A stretch of 35,556 bases of DNA from Formosa sp. Lineage in GTDB: Bacteria > Bacteroidota > Bacteroidia > Flavobacteriales > Flavobacteriaceae. Positions 33,502-35,556 of this stretch are shown here, piece after piece. Numbering within the stretch: position 1 is the first letter of the stretch; each line of letters opens with the position of its first letter. The position numbers were made by a program, and so were the translations under genes. The stretch lies in assembly GCA_018673215.1 (NCBI GenBank), contig JABHDE010000062.1, forward strand, positions 1-35,556. The letters run 5' to 3'. The notes under the pieces were generated by a model. It was given only the letters and a program-made list of their open reading frames with translations, had not been told where the DNA came from and did no database searches.

Positions 33502-34320
33502 TTACTGATACACTCTTATATAATCTACTTCCATTGAATCGGATGAGAAATTTGGGTCAATTGCACCTCCATTAGTCCCTCCCATTGCGACGTTAAAGAT
33601 AAAAAAGAAATTGGCGTCAAAAGGCATTGTATTGTTTGTAGACATTTCATAAAACAATACATCATCTAAATAGGCTTTAATACTCCCTTCCCTCCAATCT
33701 ATAGAGTATGTGTGAAATTCTGTGGGCGTACTTAAATTTGTTGGAAGACCATAACTCGCAGTTGAACCATTGTTATCCCAATGGCAGGTAGATTGAACAT
33801 ATGTTTTATCTACGAATTGTTCCATGATGTCAATTTCGCCACATCTAGGCCATCCGACCGACCTGAAATTATCTCCTAACATCCACAATGCAGGCCAAGT
33901 TCCGGCAACAGAAGGGAGTTTAGCACGAATGTCAATACGAGCATATTTAAAATCGATCTTGTTTTGAGTTGTAATACGTGCTGAGCTATAAGTTCCATTC
34001 GATTCTTTTATAGCCGTTATTTTCAAAATGCCATTTTCTTTTATAATATTAGCACTACTATTGGAGTAAACTTGCACTTCTTGATTACCCCAGCCACCAC
34101 CGCCGGTTTCATAATTCCAAAATTGGCTATTAATGTATCCATCACCATCAAATTCGTCAGACCAGACTAATACGTCGTTATTTCCTGACCCTACTGGCAA
34201 ATCTGGGTCAGAATATGTATTGTTTTGATTTCCGGCATCATCACTAGAAGAACAATTTACACTAAATAACCCTATTAAAATTGCGTAAAAAAGAATAAAG
34301 ATATTTGATTTATTTTTCAT
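33502..34320 (-). CDS. GH16 beta-glucanase (laminarinase-like) lipoprotein
   Basis: 272 aa. A lipoprotein signal ends at Cys23 (LFSVNCSSSDD); the residues after it (SSSDD) are the acidic stretch that sends many Bacteroidota lipoproteins to the cell surface. The single GH16 domain starts at LVWSDEFDGDGYINSQFWNY and has the catalytic GEIDIMEQ at 161-168 (nucleophile Glu162, Asp164, acid/base Glu167). TWPALWMLG and WREGSIKAYLDDVLFYE are also typical. The Met-containing EIDIME form is usual for endo-beta-1,3(-1,4)-glucanases, so laminarin is the most likely substrate. The neighbouring GH3 and repeat protein support this, but agar- or carrageenan-type specificity cannot be wholly excluded. Confidence 0.94.
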   Translation of the reverse strand: MKNKSNIFILFYAILIGLFSVNCSSSDDAGNQNNTYSDPDLPVGSGNNDVLVWSDEFDGDGYINSQFWNYETGGGGWGNQEVQVYSNSSANIIKENGILKITAIKESNGTYSSARITTQNKIDFKYARIDIRAKLPSVAGTWPALWMLGDNFRSVGWPRCGEIDIMEQFVDKTYVQSTCHWDNNGSTASYGLPTNLSTPTEFHTYSIDWREGSIKAYLDDVLFYEMSTNNTMPFDANFFFIFNVAMGGTNGGAIDPNFSSDSMEVDYIRVYQ

Positions 34321-34531
34321 GAATATGTGTTTAAAGATAAAAGCGAAGAAGTTTCATCACTCTTATTATAATTAATTTGATACTTTATATTTAGCGTAAA
34401 ACGCTGGTTTAACCTTTTGTTTTACTGATCTAATATGTAGCTAGATCGGTGTGATTAATCCGTTCTAATGTACTAACAAAAAGACGTTGTAGTCAAAATC
34501 TTCCTTCTGATTAAAATCATTCTGTAAAATT

Positions 34532-34563
34532 AAACATCCTCCATAAAACATATGGAGGATGTT
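34532..34563 (-). terminator. Intrinsic terminator after the repeat protein
   Basis: AACATCCTCCATA pairs with TATGGAGGATGTT in a 13-bp perfect stem around a 5-nt loop; on the minus strand it is followed by TTTAATTTT. It lies 31 nt after the TAG at 34594 and before the GH16 gene, so GH16-GH3 need their own promoter or readthrough. Confidence 0.88.
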
Positions 34564-34593
34564 CATTTGTTAAATTAATAGGGATTTAAATTC

Positions 34594-35556
34594 CTATTGT
34601 CTTGCGAGTTTGAATGACCAGTGTCCTCCACCTGCAACTTCAATATCTAATTCTAAAGTATTTCCATCTTCTGAAAGTGCCGCCATATACGTAATTGAAT
34701 CAGGTGCATCTCCAGGACTCGCTAATTCACCACCATTCATCGCTTTGGCTAAGCCTAAATAAGCGCCTACACCATTAAGAGTAATCGATCCGGCTGCTTC
34801 ATCGTAAGTATAAGTCGCTGCTGCGGATCCATCATGTGGAGCTACTGGTGCACCACATTCTTCTGAGGCAGCACCTTGCCATCCTTCAATCCAAGTATCT
34901 GCACCCACAACGTTCTGGAAAGAACCGTCTGAACCAAATACATATTCATCATCAAATAAACAAGCTCTTGTTGTTACATCATCTGAAGAGTTTGACCACC
35001 AAGAAATATTGTCTAATTCTGGACCTACTCCAAGTGCTCCTGCTTCTGGAGCTAATTTCCAAGTACCTTCAACACCTTCTGGGATTACATCTTTTACAAG
35101 TTTAAACGACCAGTGTCCTCCATCTTCAAATTCAATGTCTAACTCTAAGGTAAGCCCATCAGCTGAAAGTGCCGCCATATATGTAACTGAGTCTGGTGCA
35201 TTTGCTGGACTTGTGAGCTGTGTGCCATTGACTGCTTTTGCCAAGCCTAAATAAGCTCCAACTCCATTAATTGTAACGGTTGATCCGCTGTATTCGTAAG
35301 TAGCTGTCGCAGTTCCATCATGAGGAGCCACTGGTGTTCCACACCCTTCTGCTGCTGCACCTTGCCAAGTTTCAACCCAAGTATCTGCTCCAAGAACATT
35401 CTGGAACGAACCGTCTGCACCAAATATATATTCATCATCAAATAAACACGCTCTTGTTGCCACATCATCGGTAGTATTTGACCACCAAGAAATATTGTCC
35501 AATTCTGGACCAACTCCAATTGCACCTGCTTCAGGCGCTAATCTCCATGTTCCTGT
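34594..35556 (-). CDS. Tandem-repeat protein of a beta-glucan utilisation locus, 3' part (cut by window edge)
   Basis: The frame is open to the window end, so the N-terminus is missing; the apparent start within PELDNISWW is a TTG inside a repeat, not a true start. The visible 320 residues are two tandem copies of a 162-residue unit beginning GTWKLAPEAGALGVGPE, then LDNISWWS, RACLFDDEYVFGSDGSFQNV, a short Cys-containing loop, APHDG, GVGAYLGLAKA, APDSITYMAAL and GGHWSFKL. Trp-rich repeats next to GH16 and GH3 genes suggest a surface glycan-binding protein, where the exposed Trp pairs would stack on glucan; this is inference. No type IX secretion sorting domain follows the last repeat. It ends at TAG with KLARQ. 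Confidence 0.8.
   Translation of the reverse strand, partial: TGTWRLAPEAGAIGVGPELDNISWWSNTTDDVATRACLFDDEYIFGADGSFQNVLGADTWVETWQGAAAEGCGTPVAPHDGTATATYEYSGSTVTINGVGAYLGLAKAVNGTQLTSPANAPDSVTYMAALSADGLTLELDIEFEDGGHWSFKLVKDVIPEGVEGTWKLAPEAGALGVGPELDNISWWSNSSDDVTTRACLFDDEYVFGSDGSFQNVVGADTWIEGWQGAASEECGAPVAPHDGSAAATYTYDEAAGSITLNGVGAYLGLAKAMNGGELASPGDAPDSITYMAALSEDGNTLELDIEVAGGGHWSFKLARQ
34594..35556. repeat. Two tandem 486-bp repeats within the surface-protein gene
   Basis: The unit LDNISWW recurs 486 nt apart (codons at 35502 and 35016), each copy encoding the same fold with conserved blocks in the same order. The last ~140 bp of the downstream copy also occurs inverted at 8153-8290. More copies may lie beyond the window edge. 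Confidence 0.9.

Noticed and set aside
8153-34749. Simple inversion of the whole 8.15-34.75 kb segment by recombination between the inverted copies
   Set aside because: The repeat-protein gene continues smoothly through 34749 with no transporter sequence, so the reciprocal junction expected of that inversion is absent from the window.
34836-35254. Plus-strand frames over the repeat-protein gene
   Set aside because: Repetitive Leu/His/Gln-rich or Ser-rich antisense translations of the tandem repeats, with no independent support.

Overview
This 35.6-kb window is chromosomal DNA from a Bacteroidota member, almost certainly a marine Flavobacteriaceae. The evidence is low-GC coding sequence, the TAnnTTTG type of -7 promoter box, GLPGLI-family proteins beside a TonB-dependent receptor, a DUF5686 protein, a DAHP synthase fused to chorismate mutase, a membrane pyrophosphatase and a GH3/GH16 beta-glucan locus. 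I saw no rRNA, tRNA, CRISPR array, insertion sequence or prophage.

Layout. 1-1169 (minus): 3' end of rsgA and the start of dtd. 1256-2062: an unidentified secreted protein. 2196-6108 (minus): a compact operon for phenylalanine and tyrosine, pheA - aminotransferase - tyrA - DAHP synthase/chorismate mutase, preceded at 6109-6242 by a short reading frame packed with Phe and Tyr codons and by a terminator that runs up to the pheA start codon. This looks like a classical translation-coupled attenuator. 6655-8026: metK preceded by a divergent SAM-I-like riboswitch candidate and a hairpin that buries the start codon. 8035-8308: a scar where two gene fragments, both lacking their 5' ends, meet head to head. 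8425-12880 (minus): a TonB-dependent receptor and two GLPGLI proteins. 12970-14368: a secreted unknown and a deoxynucleoside kinase. 14448-20483 (minus): membrane pyrophosphatase, a DUF5686 outer-membrane protein and the pyruvate dehydrogenase E1 beta subunit. 20622-27367 (plus): etfB-etfA, bifunctional nuclease, NupC-type transporter, thyA, folA, fabD and lspA. 27369-29808 (minus): an amidohydrolase gene broken by one amber codon, and a DegT-type sugar aminotransferase. 29925-31169: the Kdo transferase waaA. 31203-35556 (minus): the end of what looks like a laminarin (beta-1,3-glucan) utilisation locus, with a GH3 beta-glucosidase, a GH16 lipoprotein and a tandem-repeat surface protein cut by the window edge.

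How the parts work together. The aromatic operon carries the committed DAHP synthase step, chorismate mutase and both terminal branches, so one leader reading both Phe and Tyr codons would match the products. The thyA-folA pair couples dTMP synthesis to folate recycling, with a nucleoside transporter just upstream. The GH16 enzyme would cut beta-glucan at the cell surface, the repeat protein probably binds it, and GH3 would finish the oligosaccharides to glucose.

The most interesting signals are regulatory: the Phe/Tyr leader, the metK leader with its start-codon hairpin, and a perfect 28-bp palindrome between the divergent pdhB and etfB genes. The 8.15-kb junction is also notable, because one side is nearly identical (inverted) to the 3' end of the repeat-protein gene at 34.6 kb.
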